From the NCBI GenBank assembly GCA_032871835.1, contig CM065297.1, positions 27,041,598 to 27,105,597 of the forward strand: a stretch of 64,000 nucleotides of DNA. The letters are read 5' to 3'. Shown here piece by piece: positions 34,421-46,816 of the stretch. Positions within the stretch are counted from its first letter, which is position 1. The number at the start of each line of letters is the position of its first letter. The DNA is from Dipteronia dyeriana. Its lineage: Eukaryota; Streptophyta; Magnoliopsida; Sapindales; Sapindaceae. The position numbers and the translations under genes were made by a program. The notes beneath the pieces are model-generated. The model was not told the DNA's origin. It saw only the letters and a list, made by a program, of their open reading frames with translations, and did not search any database.

Positions 34421-35600
34421 CTCCATTATTCACAATGATATTTATGGGCCATCTAGAGTCAAGAATGTTTTAGGAACTCGATGGTTTGTGTCCTTCATTG
34501 ATGATCACACTAGAACTACTTGGATATCCCTCATGAAAGAAAAATCAAAGTTGACCAAATTTTCAAAAACTTCAATTCCAAGCCAAAATTCAAGCTTTAG
34601 AACCAATAATGCTAGAGACTATTTTAATTCTATTCTCTGGGATTGTCTAGTGAGTCATGGTATAGTTCATCAAATTTATGTGTAGATACTCCACAACAAA
34701 TTGGAGTTGTCGAAAGGAAAAACAGACACATTCTAGAAGTTTCCAGGCCTCTCATGTTCACAACTCATGTGTCAAAATATTTCTAGGGAGAAGCAATTCT
34801 CACGGCTGCCTATCTTATCAATAGAATGCCATCTAAAGTTCTAAAATTCCAAACCCCTTGCCAAACCCTCATCCGTTTCTATCCTCAAACTCAGATCATC
34901 TCCAACTTGCCTATAAAAGTGTTTGGCTGCTCTGCCTTTGTTCATGTACACCAACAACACATAAGTAAACTTGATACTAAAGCCATAATGTGTCTATTTC
35001 TAGGTTACTCCCCCAATAAAAAAAGGTTACAAATGCTATTCTTCTGTCACTAAAAAATATGGATGTAACCTCATTTCAAAACCAACCTTTCTACCCAAAA
35101 ACTCATATTCAGGGGGAGAACTCAAACGCACAAGAATATCAGTTTTGGCTAAATGATGATGTTGTTTCTACCTTGCCCAAATCAAATCCTTCTCAAATTA
35201 TCTGGTCCGAACTCACTCAAAACACTAATCCTCAGACCCTTACACAAAGTGCCAATAACAAAGAGTTAATCGTTTATTCAAGGATGTAGAAAACTCAAAA
35301 GGAGTTAGAGCATCATACAATCCCTAAGCAAGACCTAAAGTTTGAACCTAGTTCAGACAAGCCTTACTCTCTCCCATGCAACACAGTTGATGAAACTTGC
35401 GTAAATAATTCTCCTTGTAGTGATCATGATATTCCTATTGCTTTGAGGAAAGGTGTTATATCATGCATTCAACATCCAATTTCTAATTTTGTGTCTTATG
35501 AAGGATTTTCACTTGATTACCGTTCCTTTGTTACTAATCATTCCAGTGTAGAAATTTCAAACGGTATACAAGAAGCTCTTAAAATATCATAATAGAGAGT
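34421..35600 (+). pseudogene. Copia-3 integrase and linker (broken)
   Basis: Fragments of the integrase core: NDIYGPSRVKNVLGTRWFVS, FIDDHTRTTWISLMKEKSKL, then after frameshifts and stops TPQQIGVVERKNRHILEV (Glu region) and KVFGCSAFVHVHQQHISKLD. A Ser/Asn/Gln-rich linker follows from 35059. Confidence 0.75.
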
Positions 35601-37104
35601 AGCTATTGGAGAAGAGATTCATGCACTTGAAAAGAATGGTACTTGGGTACTCTCAGATTTATCAAAAAAGGAAACAACCAGTGGGATGCAAATGGATTTT
35701 CAATGTCAAACACAAAGCTGATTGAAGTGTAGATCACTACAAAGCAAGACTGGTTGCTAAAGGGTTCACTCAAACGTATAGGATTGACTACCAGGAGAAG
35801 TTTCCTCCTGTGGCTAAACTAAATACAGTCCGAGTTCTATTATCCTTGGCAGCGAATCTAGATAGTGTTCTACACCAGTTAGATGTCAAAAGTGTCTTCC
35901 TCAACAGTTACTTGGAAGATGAAGTTTATATGGAAATTCACCCAAGACTTGAAACAACAAACAAGGCCAACAAAGTCTGTAAACTATAAAAGTCATTGTA
36001 TGGCCTCAAGCAGTCCCCAAGAGCATGGTTTGACAGGTTCACAAAATCAGTCAAGAGACACAGGTATTCTCAAGGGCAATCAGATCATACATTATGTACC
36101 AAACACTCATTTGGAGGTAAATTGCTATTCTCATTGTGTACGTTGATGATATTATCCCGACATGAGATTATGAAGAGGAGATAAACAGATTAAAGGCAAT
36201 TCTTGCCATTGAGTTTGAAATCAAGGATCTTGGAGCTCTCCAATACTTCAAAGTCATGAAAGTTGCTCGGTTAAGGAAGGGCATTTCAGTTTCTCAATGT
36301 AAGTATACTTTTGGATCCTTTAAAAGGAAACAGGGATGCTAGGATGCAAGCCTGTAAACACCCCTATGGATTCAACTTGTAAAGTGGGAATGAAAAAAGG
36401 AAGTTATCCGATTGACAAATGAAGATATCAAAGACTTGTAGGGAAACTCATATATCTTTCCTATACAAGACCAAACATTGGTTTTTCAGATAGTGTGGCA
36501 AGTCAATTCATGAATAATCCAACTAAAGAAAATCTTGATGCTGTATATCGGATCCTTAGGTACTTAAAAATGACACCAAACAAGGGCTTATTTTTCCAAA
36601 AAGGGATAAACAAGAATAATGAAATTTTCTTTGACGTTGATTAGGCTGGTTTTATAACAGATCGAAGATCCACCTCCGGTTATTGCACTTATGCATGAGG
36701 GAACCTTGTTACATGGCTAAGTAAGAAGCAGTCTGTAGTTGCTAGAAGTAGTGCTGAGGTTGAATTATGGGCTATGGCCCTTAGTATATGTGAAGGAATG
36801 TGGCTGAAAAGATTACTTGAAGAATTAAAAATTTCAGCTAAAGAGTCAAAAAGATGTTCTGTGATAACCAGACAACAATAGGTATTGCAATTTGCAAAGA
36901 ATCCGGTCCATCATGACAGCTAAGCATGTGGAAATTGATCGTCACTTCATCAAAGAGAAGATTGAGGAAGGTATAATCAAGATGATCTACACTCATGCAT
37001 TTCTTACGATTGTAGATATTCTTACTAAAGCTCTTCCAAGAACTAGTTTTGAAACTTTGATCACCAAGCTGGGAATGATTGACATCTATGCCCCATCTCG
37101 AGGG
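35601..37104 (+). pseudogene. Copia-3 RT and RNase H (broken)
   Basis: RT pieces: [56 protein letters not shown] and a YVDD active site in IVYVDDIIP (about 36135-36160). RNase H pieces: RRSTSGYCTYA, KKQSVVARSSAEVELWAMAL and AKHVEIDRHFIKEKI. Frameshifts and stops are numerous. The C-terminal end runs into copia-4 at 37105. Confidence 0.82.
37100..37104. repeat. Copia-4 target duplication, left
   Basis: GAGGG, repeated at 63138-63142. It is part of the polypurine tract of copia-3. Confidence 0.85.
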
Positions 37105-37334
37105 TGTACAAATTTATGTATATTTAATTTATAGTTTGTTTAGTTTGTTAGTGATAGTTAGTCTGTTGTACAAGTTAGTTAGTTTGTTAGATTAGCTTAG
37201 CTAGAATTTGCTACGTGGGAGCACTATATTGTTCTGGTTATTGTATAAATAGTCTCCATACATATTGTACAGTCAGCGTTGCAAAATACATAGTTTTTTC
37301 TTCTTCTTCTGGTTTTCTTCTTTAGAATTTTACA
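37105..37334 (+). repeat. Copia-4 5' LTR
   Basis: 230 bp, TGTACAAATTTATG...GAATTTTACA, with TATAAATAG at about 37244. Confidence 0.92.
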
Positions 37335-37346
37335 TGGTATCAAAGC
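37335..37346 (+). promoter_or_regulatory. Copia-4 primer binding site
   Basis: TGGTATCAAAGC immediately after the LTR, one mismatch from the initiator-Met tRNA complement. Confidence 0.85.
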
Positions 37347-38172
37347 AAATCGATCCAGATCTGTATCTACCTTCATTTTGTTGATTTCTTTGAAGCCTTG
37401 CTTTATGTCAGCTAAAAAATGAAAGAGATCGAAGATCCAGTAGTTATGATTGCACCTCAAACTGGAACTGCAACTGTGCACAAGGAACCAACAAGTACTT
37501 TCAATGGAGATCTAATGGCTTTGGTGAATTCAGATCATCCAGGAATGAAACTTGTCACGACTCCTTTGACAGGTAACAACTATTTGTCTTGGAGTAGACC
37601 AATTAAGATAGCTCTAGGAGCTAAGGTGAAGCTCAGATTTATCAACGGAAGATGTGTGATGCCTGAAGAAGATTCTACTGATTATGTTCAGTGGATTCGT
37701 GTGGATTGTATAATTAGATCATGGCTTTTGAACTCTATTTATAAGAAAATAGTGGAAGCTTTTCTCTATGCATCAACTGCTAGAGAACTCTGGTTGTAAT
37801 TGGAAGAGAGGTTTGGTGAATCTAATGGACCATAGATGTTCCAGATCCAAAGAGAAAAAAGTACTACTTCTCAGTGAAGTCAGTCAGTCAGTAGTGAAGT
37901 ACTTCACAAAGCTGAAGAAACTGTGGGATGAATTGGTTTGTGTGCAGCCAATACCACAATATACTTGTAAGAATTGTACCTGTGGTGTTGCGAAGAATAT
38001 TTCAAATCTTGTTGGCTCTAACAGGCTAATGCAGTTTTTAATAGGCCTCAATGAAGGTTTCGATCATGTTAGAAACCAGATCTTGATGATAGAACTCCTA
38101 CCTTTAGTCAACACGGCTTATTCAATGATTTTACGAGTTGGTTGAGAAAGTAGTTCATCTTAACGATTTCAA

Positions 38173-38240
38173 TGAGTTCTCTACTTTCTCAACCAAGTTA
38201 AGAGGTTCATCTTAACTTGGTTGAGAAAGTAGAGAACTCA
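38173..38240. repeat. Perfect 30-bp inverted repeat with 8-nt loop
   Basis: Arms 38173-38202 and 38211-38240 are exact reverse complements around the loop AGGTTCAT. It lies in copia-4 gag. A shorter related copy of the arm (GTTGAGAAAGTAG) lies just upstream at about 38140-38153. Confidence 0.95.
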
Positions 38241-38825
38241 ACTATGTTTGTAAGAGCATCTATAGGAAGAGGATCTGATGTTGGAAGAGGAAATCATTAG
38301 AAGTCAAGTTACAATGACAAAAAGAAAGAGAAATATGAGAAGTTGTTTTGTGATCACTGTAACATGAGTGGTCATACTAGTGGTACATACTTTAAATTGC
38401 ATGGTTATCTAGAGTGGTATAAAGAACTTAAAGAGCAACGGAGTAAGGTTACAGGTTGAAGAAATGTGGCTAATATAGCTGATAATCCTTTGTATGTTAA
38501 CATGGACCATGCTGCTAGCAAAACCACTGATCAACAAGTGTCTTTGTCAGAGAAGATTCACTAGGAGCTGTTGAAAATGATGAAAGGGAAGACTACTATA
38601 AAAGGCAATCTTTTTAACTTCGCACATATTAAGGACTTTGCAGGTAAAATTTCTAGTACAACTTTTCATTTTGCTTTACATTCTTTTGATAATTTGGATT
38701 GTGGGACCTGGATAGTGGACACGGGTGCATCAAATCACATGTACATTAACCCCAAATTACTTCATAAACCAAAACCAGTAACACAAATTACTCAATTTTT
38801 TCTACCTGATGGATCTGTCAAACGT

Positions 38826-38830
38826 GTTCA
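38826..38830. repeat. Copia-2 target duplication, left
   Basis: GTTCA, identical to 48582-48586. Confidence 0.9.
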
Positions 38831-39441
38831 TGTAGGGAAAAAAGGGTTTAGAAACGCAGCGGAAGTGTGAGAAAAAAGAAATTAGGGTTTGCGTATAAAT
38901 AAAAAATTTCTCTTTTATACAACGAGAACCTTAACCCTAGATTAATTGATGTATATATAAGTATCGTACATTTTTCACGTGACGATTGAACAAGCGTCGA
39001 ATTGATTCCGTAAGATCTTCCAATCCAATCACGAACGTGAATCACCTAGAAATGTGGGCTCCCTTTCTTTAAATTGTATTCCTGAGGATGGAGACAAAAC
39101 AAAAATCTTTTCTTTGTTAGTTATAAATATCCTCCAAGAGAAAAATCCAAGAACGTCCGGTCACTTGTGAATTATCAATCAATTTGATTGAAACTCGAGT
39201 GAACTTATATTCAATGTTGTACGTAAAACCCTTTTGATGTAATTGATATTAGTATACTATTGAATACAAAAACGTTCCCCTTTTTTCTCTTCTAGGCCGA
39301 ATTAACACACACCCTTTATCAATGAGTTGATCGAATTTTGTCTAGAGCAAAAACTAATTTTTCTCCCTCAAAATTCTCTCTTGAAAATTAACTAGGCATG
39401 GCCGAAATTTTCATCATAGAATTCATAGGGCTGGCCGAAAA

Positions 39442-39492
<51 letters not shown>

Positions 39493-41274
39493 GGATCATA
39501 AATCCTTTCCTAAGAAAGATTTACTTAGTTGACAAGAATCCTTTCCTTAGGTGGATTTATTTGGTAGTTAAGAATCCTTATCTTAAAGAAATTCTATCCT
39601 TTTGTATATATATATGGGCTGGCCGAATTTTATATGATATAAATTAGGATCACAAATCCTTTCCTAAAAAGGATTACTTGGTAGTTAAGAATCCTTTTCT
39701 TAGGTAGATTTACTTGGTGGTTAAGAATCCTTTTCAAAAAGGAATTCTATCCTAACACCAAGACTCCTAATCCAACTCAAAAGTGTATTTGTAACCATAT
39801 TAAAGATTTCCTAATTTGATTAGATAAATAACTCATTTTATTTATCTACATATCAAATATAGTCTTTAACATTAACTATACTACCAACAATAGTATAGTT
39901 TTTAGGAGACCATCTCCTAATAGGAAAAGATTTTGACTTTAAATTAAAAAATTAATTAATCAAGAAATTAATTAATTTCCATGTAATTAAATAATAATAA
40001 AATAAAAATAATATATTTAAGCTATTCACCATAGTCATTGCCGCCCATACCTAGTATAAAGGCCATATATTATTTTTCTTATTTTATTAAATTCATTGGA
40101 ACTTAATAAAAAGTCCACATATGAATTAGACCTATTCTTACAAAACGAAACAAGTTCACATGCCTTATAACAATTCTAGATGGACTCCTAAATTGGTCCG
40201 GTAGAATATATCAAGTGATCCATACAAGTTCGTATGGATTGGAGATCTTGGCGGGCTATCTAAATTTAAGCTCCAATAGACACAACCTCATCACAATCAA
40301 CAAATGATTCACTTAGGTCCAATCTATTTAATTTTAGTTCATTCCACTAAAGAACTAAAATTGAACTCTTAAATAAAGATAGAATAAGTTGATGTTACTC
40401 ATTCGTACTCTAGACAACCTTATTGGAGAAAGTGTATCCTCGTGAAGAATGTCAGTAATCGCCAAGAGCTCATAGACCGCCTATAGCTCTCCAAGTTACC
40501 ATATTTACTCATATGACCACATTTTGAACTTGGATATTTTGACTTGTCCAGAAGCCATGTTTCAATAGACACTATTGAAAACTTAACGTTAAGATTTAAT
40601 ATCCAATACCTCAAAATTTCCACATGATGGTATTCTACTCTTATTAAATAAATGGAGCCACGATGTCCATATCTATAAATGAAGTCCTTTATCGATTAAC
40701 AAATGAATACCACCAAACTATCGAGGATAGACTATGCTATATAATCGTACTCATTGATAGCTCAAATGATAACACTTGCAACCATAAGTCCATCATTTAT
40801 CTCAGGATTAAGATAGACTCTCCGATTGTCTTCAAATGGAAACTTTTATCTATTGACGGTTCTAGATAAAGTATTTCATTTTGATCCTATTCAATGCACC
40901 TAGTGCATTAGATTCTTTTGCCCAAAAACACCACACTTTGATGATTTTAGACTCATCATAACACATTTTATCCCACTCAAATGCTAGCAAAAGAATCTAC
41001 AACTTTGACAAGATAAAGGCGTCCAACCTTCTATCTTAAGTTGTGAATATTATTTAAGACTAACTAAAGAATTGTGTCTACCTCATACATATCTAGATGT
41101 ATGAACAATTTTTCTTTTCTCATAGTCTTTTGACCTTATGATTATTTACTTTTGAAAATTATAATAATTAAACTATAAATGCTATAAGATTTGTTAAACT
41201 AGAAATCACTTTATTCATATGAAAAGATTGTTAATTACAATATTACACTCTTGCTATCGAGCATAATCCTAACA
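38831..41274 (-). repeat. Copia-2 3' LTR
   Basis: 2444 bp, TGTAGGG...CCTAACA, aligning throughout with 46153-48581. It contains a CA/TA compound microsatellite and repeated GAATCCTT(T/A)(T/C)CTTA motifs (39500-39740). Confidence 0.93.
39443..39492. repeat. (CA)n(TA)n in copia-2 3' LTR
   Basis: About 16 CA and 9 TA units. The homologous tract in the other LTR (46785-46816) has far fewer CA units. Confidence 0.92.
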
Positions 41275-41289
41275 ATCTCCCACTTGCTC
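41275..41289 (-). promoter_or_regulatory. Copia-2 polypurine tract
   Basis: On the minus strand GAGCAAGTGGGAGAT abuts the 3' LTR. Confidence 0.8.
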
Positions 41290-42750
41290 TATAGCAAATG
41301 TGTCATATCTCTCATCCCCATGTTCTCTAAATGCCCATCAAAACTCTTTTGAGGAAGAGCGTTTGTAAAGAGATCTGCTAGATTTTCTGCTGACGCGATC
41401 TTTGTAATCGTCATGTCACCCATATGCACAATTTCCCTTAGAAGGTGATACTTTCTTTCAATGTGTTCCCCTCTCTTATGACTTCTTGGTTCTCTCGAAT
41501 TAGCCACTGCTCCACTATTGTCACAAAAGATAGTGATCTGCTTATTCGCATCAGGAACCACTTCCAAGTCAATCAAGAATTGGCATAGCCAAAAAGCCTC
41601 TTTAGCAGCCTCGCATGCGGCAACATACTCGGCTTCCATGGTGGAATCAGCAATACAAGATTGCTTGATACTCCTCCATATGACTGCCCCTCATCCAATG
41701 GTAAACACAGATCCTGATGTCGATCTCCTGGAGTCAGAATCTGACTGAAAATCAGAATCTGTATACCCAACGGGAATTAAATCCCCTCCAGAGTATACAA
41801 GCATATAATCTCTCGTTCTTTTAAGATACTTGAAAATATGCTTGACTGCCGTCCAGTGATCGGGTTCAGGCTTCAATTGAAACCTGCTAACTATGCCCAT
41901 AACAAAACAAATATCTGGTATAGTTCAGAGCATTGCATACATGAGACTTCCAACTGCCGAAGCATACAGAATTCTTCTCATGAATTGCTCTTCATGCTCA
42001 TTCTTAGGAACTTGTTCCTTTGAAAGTTTGATTCCATGCCTGAAAGGTAACATACCTTTCTTGGAATCTTGCATGGAAAACCTAGACAAGATTTTGTCTA
42101 TGTATGAAGCTTGGGATAATGCAATCGTTATATTCTTTCTATCCCATATGACTTGGATACCAAGAATATAACTTGCTTCTCCTAAGTCCTTCATATCAAA
42201 TTGTTTTGCTAACCATTCTTTTATTGATGTCAATACACCTACATCGTTTCCGATGAGTAGTATATCATCAACGTAAAGAATCAACGTAAATAACCAGGAA
42301 AACCAACTTGTCGCCTTTAATCCTTTTGTATACACAAGGTTCATCAAGGTTTTGAATAAATCCAAAACCTTTAACGGCTTGATCGAACCTTATGTTCTAG
42401 GATCTAGATGCTTGCTTCAATCCATATATGGATCTTTGCAACTTGCATACCCTTTCCTCTTGGCCCTTTTCAATGAATCCTTCTGGTTGCATCATATAGA
42501 TGCTTTTGTCAAGACTTCAATTAAGGAAAGCTGTCTTGACGTCCATTTGCCGCATATCTAGGTCTAGAGTTGCCGCAATGGATAAGAGTATCCTAATGGA
42601 TTTAAGCATGGTCACAGGAGAGAAGGTTTCTTCATAATCGATACCTTCCTTCTGTATGTAACCTTTAGCTACCAATCTAGCCTTAAAGGTTTCCACCTTT
42701 CCATCCTTTCCTCCCTTTCCTCTTTTCCTCTAGTATACCCACTTGCACCC
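41289..42750 (-). pseudogene. Copia-2 RT and RNase H (broken)
   Basis: Minus-strand RT with LTLILYVDDILLIGNDVG (active site YVDD), MKDLGEASYILGIQVIWDRK and IALSQASYIDKILSRF. RNase H has GYTDSDFQSDSDSRRSTSGS, MEAEYVAACEAAKEAFWLCQ, CDNSGAVANSREPRSHKRGE and a final GMRDMTHLL stop at 41289-41291. Frameshifts occur near 41650-41770 and 41900-41925, and the RT N-terminal part (42370-42750) is in pieces. Confidence 0.9.
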
Positions 42751-42758
42751 GATGGGTT

Positions 42759-44355
42759 TTATCCCTTTAGCAAGTCTACAAGAGACCATACTTTATTTTT
42801 GAACATAGATTCAATTTCGGATTGCATTGCCTTTTGCCAATGGCGACAATCAACATCTTCCATTGCTTCCTTGTACGTATAGGGATCATCGTCGTTCGGA
42901 AGATTCTCTACAGATTCTCCTAGACCGATGTATCTCTCGGGTTGTCTAACAACCCTCCCATTATGACGAGGTATGGTAGATTGTTGATCTTGTATTGGTA
43001 CGAGACTTACAATTGGGCTTGGCTGCGAAACCTCTTGTGGAATTGTATCTCCTAAAAGCTCATTCAGGACAATTCTACTTTTTGGGTACAAAATTATTCA
43101 TATAGTCCTCTTCTAGAAATTTGGCATTTGTCGAAACAAATATTTTAAGATCTGAAGGACTATAAAAATAATATCCCTTTGTTCCTTTTGGATACCCTAC
43201 AAATATGCATGTTTCTGAACGGGACTCCATCTTATCTGTCTTTCCTTTTAACACGTGCGCAGGACATCCAAATATCCTTAAGTGTTGTAAACTAGGTTTT
43301 CTCCCAGTCCACAACTCATGCGGTGTTTTAGGAACTGACTTAGATGGTACATCGTTTAGAATATACATGGCAGTTTGTAAAGCATATCCTCAAAAAGAAC
43401 TAGGGAGCGTTGAATAACTCAACATAGACCTAACCATATCCAAAAGAGTTCTATTTCTCCTTTCTGCCACCCCATTTTGTTGAGGTGTGCTTGGTGCAGA
43501 AAACTGAGAAATTATTCAATTATCAATAAGATATTGCTGAAACTCACCATATAGATATTCTCTACCACGATCGTACCTTAAGATTTTTATGCGTTTCTCA
43601 AGCTGATTTTCTACTTCAGCTTTAAATGCTTTGAACATATCAAAAGCATCCGACTTATGTCTCATGAGATACACATAGCCAAATCTTGAGTGATCATCCG
43701 TGAAAGTGATGAAGTACTCATATCCACCTCTAGCTTGAATGCTCATAGGTCCACACACATCAGTGTGTATCAATCCTAAACATTCGATGGCTCTTACGCC
43801 TTTGGTCGTAAACAACCTTTTGGTCATTTTACCTTCCAAACAAGATTCACGAGTTGGTAGATCATCAACCTTTAAGTCACTTAGAGGTCTGTCACATACC
43901 AATCTTTTAATCCTATTAAGGTTGATATGACCTAAGCGCAAATGCCATAGGCAGGTTTCATCTTTTGATAATTTTACTCTTTTATGATTGGGTTCCGTTG
44001 ATTCCGTGTCTAACAAGTGAGAGATATTTCCATGCAAATAAAATAAACCATTTTCCAATGTACCTTTGCAAACAAATTTGTTATTCTTACTAATAATAAA
44101 ACCTTTATTAAAAGTAACCGAATATTCAAATTTATTTAGACAAGAGACCGAAATTAAATTCCTCTTGAATATTGGTACATAATAAACGTTTATTAATACT
44201 AAATGCCTATAAGAATCAAAATTGATTCTAATATCTCCCACTACACTAGTAGACACCAACGCTCCATTGCCTAAATGCAAGTTGAATTCATTCTTATCCA
44301 GTCTATTCCTTTGACCATTTTCACCACAAAAGAAACACTTTCCTTTGATCTTGGT
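42759..44355 (-). pseudogene. Copia-2 integrase with upstream protease-linker (broken)
   Basis: The minus strand from about 44340 reads a knuckle remnant KGKCFFCGENGQ, then NGALVSTSVVGDIRINFDSY, VYYVPIFKRNLISVSCL and LWHLRLGHINLNRIKRL. The integrase core follows with HTDVCGPMSIQARGGYEY, FTDDHSRFGYVYLM and RYDRGREYLYGEF (second Asp intact). A stop at about 43515 precedes the Glu region (PQQNG near 43475), and KTPHELWTGRKPSLQHLRIF plus FVGYPKGTKGYYFYSP follow. The protease active site is not seen, suggesting a deletion from gag into protease. Confidence 0.85.
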
Positions 44356-45977
44356 TACTTTCTTGGTCTCCTTCTAAGAAGGCTCAAGTTGCTTTTTCTT
44401 CTGTTATCTCTTGACCTTCTAACGGGTCTTAACAGTAACAACTTTACCAACCATATGAATCCTTGTCTAGAGACATCATAATATCGGCAACAATCTCAAT
44501 TCCTTCATGTTACTGTTGCAACACGTTGGAGATGATGACCATAATGTAACGTACATTTAGCCATCTCTTCTAAAGACTTCCACTACTGATACTCATCTCT
44601 TTACTCCTGAGTAGATTCATTAGTTTGGTGGTTAAGGAATATACAGAATGAACTTATACTTTTCAGCTTGCAACATCAACCAATATTCCTTTTCCATGTG
44701 ACATAATTATCATCAGTTAAAGTATTATCTTTTAGGATATTGATTAGGGATGGGGTCATGATTTCTTTTTAATAACAAAAATTATATAAGTAAACAATCA
44801 TGATATAGCACTTTTGAATATTTATCTTGAATTAAATAAAATAATTCAATCGTAAAAATTCAACGGCGATCCAACACCCATAACTGTCACGCCTCCTTTG
44901 GGAGTACGCACCATTTACTAGTTGAACTAGGTCCCACCTAATTGTTAACATAACAACCAACATTTTATTTTTAGCCTTGTGATTTTATTAACAAGAACTC
45001 TTGGAAGGATATTAATAAACTCACATTGAGTGTGTTACCAAGTTTTCGACCTTCAATATAATCCCTCACGAATATCCCTCATTTGGGAGTAGATATCGTT
45101 TGGGCTAATTGTCTAGTCTATCATTGTAAGGAAGTATCTTGCTAAATTCCATTCATGAATACCTCTTGGGAGGTTATTCACGAAACATAAAGCTCAACTA
45201 AACTTGGAGGTCGTAGGTGTTCCAAAACACCTTCTCCCACTCAATTGTTTAAGGCGTGTGATCGAATTCCAAAGAATGATTTACCAAGTTTTCTAGATGC
45301 CAATTTAGATAATTAAACCATTCAATGAATGTTCATACCGAAAGAGATATATGAGTGTCACTCCTATTCTATATGACATGTTATCAAACAATGACAAACA
45401 TTGCAATATTTACAAAAATATAAATAGTTACAATTTTGGTCCATCCTAGAAAAACAAGTAAATTACATATGTCTTTGAATACAAAAACTTCTTTCTTTAC
45501 GAACAAGTCTTCACGCGACCTTCGTCGTTCGGACTCCCTCGGCTACCTCCCATGGGCGTGCGCACCCCTTGCCCTTACCTATGGGCGTGCGCATGTCACA
45601 AGCCCATAAAGGGCTGCCATGCGAAGCCCATGGCTACAACAAGGGTTGTCGTGCGCAGCCCATGCCACAACAAACGTGGTTGCGCGCTCTTCGCATGCAC
45701 GTTCGTTGTTACGGCTCGCACGGTCCCAAACTTGTTCCGGTTACTCCTAATTCTTCAAACCTTCGAGTCTTCGAAACTTGAATGTATTACAGAAGAATTT
45801 ACATAACAAAATACTTCAGTTTTTTTTATTATTATTACAACAACAAAATAAAAAAAACTTAGCAACTACCAAGAAGGAAATTATGGCGATAATAGACCAC
45901 CCTTCTTGTTACAATCCTAAAACAAAATTACATTGAAATTCTAGGACCAAAATTGAGCAATAACAATCCACATATAA

Positions 45978-46014
<37 letters not shown>

Positions 46015-46136
46015 ATACATTCCAATGTAAATATATATACGAATACCTAGAGTGTCATCTCTTCCTAAAACATGCATATATACAATAAAAGAAAAAGATT
46101 CACGAACACATACATCAATTAATCAAGGGTACAACC
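44356..46136 (-). other. Copia-2 leader and missing gag
   Basis: No gag frame is found. It contains leader-like sequence, a GC-rich patch (45530-45740) with repeated GGGCGTGCGCA and related motifs, and a TA tract at 45980-46011. An internal deletion of gag is inferred from the order of parts. Confidence 0.55.
45530..45740. repeat. GC-rich patch with short palindromic repeats
   Basis: CCCATGGGCGTGCGCA (45550-45565) and CTATGGGCGTGCGCA (45579-45593), then GCCCATGGC, GTGCGCAGCCCATG and TTGCGCG. It stands out from AT-rich surroundings. The plus-strand Cys-rich reading frame here is likely compositional. Confidence 0.6.
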
Positions 46137-46150
46137 TGGCTCTGATACCA
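46137..46150 (-). promoter_or_regulatory. Copia-2 primer binding site (initiator Met tRNA)
   Basis: On the minus strand TGGTATCAGAGCCA, an exact match to the consensus. Confidence 0.93.
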
Positions 46151-46152
46151 AT

Positions 46153-46784
46153 TGTAGGGAAAAAACAGTTTAGAAACGCAGAGGAAGCGTGAGAAAAAAG
46201 AAATTAGGGTTTGCGTATAAATAAAAAATTTTCCTTTTATGTAACGAGAACCTTAACCCTAGATTAATTGATGTATATATAAGTATCGTATCTTTTTCAC
46301 GTGACGATTGAACAAGCGTCGAATTGATTCCGCAAGATCTTCCAATCCAATAACGAACGTGAATCACCTAGGAGTGTAGGCTCCCTTTCTTTAAATTGTA
46401 TTCCTGAGGATGGAGACAAAACAAAAATCTTTTCTTTGTTAGTTATAAATATCCCCCAAGAGAAAAATCCAAGAACGTCCGGTCACTTGTGAATTATCAA
46501 TCAATTTGATTAAAACTCGCGTGAACTTATATTCAATGTTGTACACAAAACCCTTTTGATGTAATTGATATTAGTATACTATTGAATACAAAAACGTTCC
46601 CCTTTATTCTCTTCTAGGCCGAATTCACACACACCCTTTATCAATGAGTTGATCGAATTTTGTCTAGAGGAAAAACTAATTTTTCTCCCTCAAAATTCTC
46701 TCTTACTATGCCAAATTCTCTTTTGAAAATTAACTAGGCATGGCCAAAATTTTTATCATAGAATTCATAGGGCTGGCCGAAAAT

Positions 46785-46816
<32 letters not shown>

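Larger units (their letters stand above)
37419..38830 (+). pseudogene. Copia-4 gag and protease start (broken)
   Basis: Gag head HPGMKLVTTPLTGNNYLSWS and KIALGAKVKLRFINGRC are followed by frameshifted gag core (about 37797 onward), then a knuckle-like CDHCNMSGHTSGTYFKLHGY with Tyr in place of the last Cys (about 38350-38405). Protease DCGTWIVDTGASNHMYINPK has the active-site Asp-Thr-Gly. The frame continues FFLPDGSVKRVH up to the copia-2 insertion at 38830 and resumes at 48587. A foldback hairpin lies in gag at 38173-38240. Confidence 0.83.

Noticed and set aside
45552..45806. Cys/His-rich plus-strand frame that looks like a zinc protein
   Set aside because: Arises from the GC-rich repeat patch on the strand opposite to copia-2; no recognisable domain.
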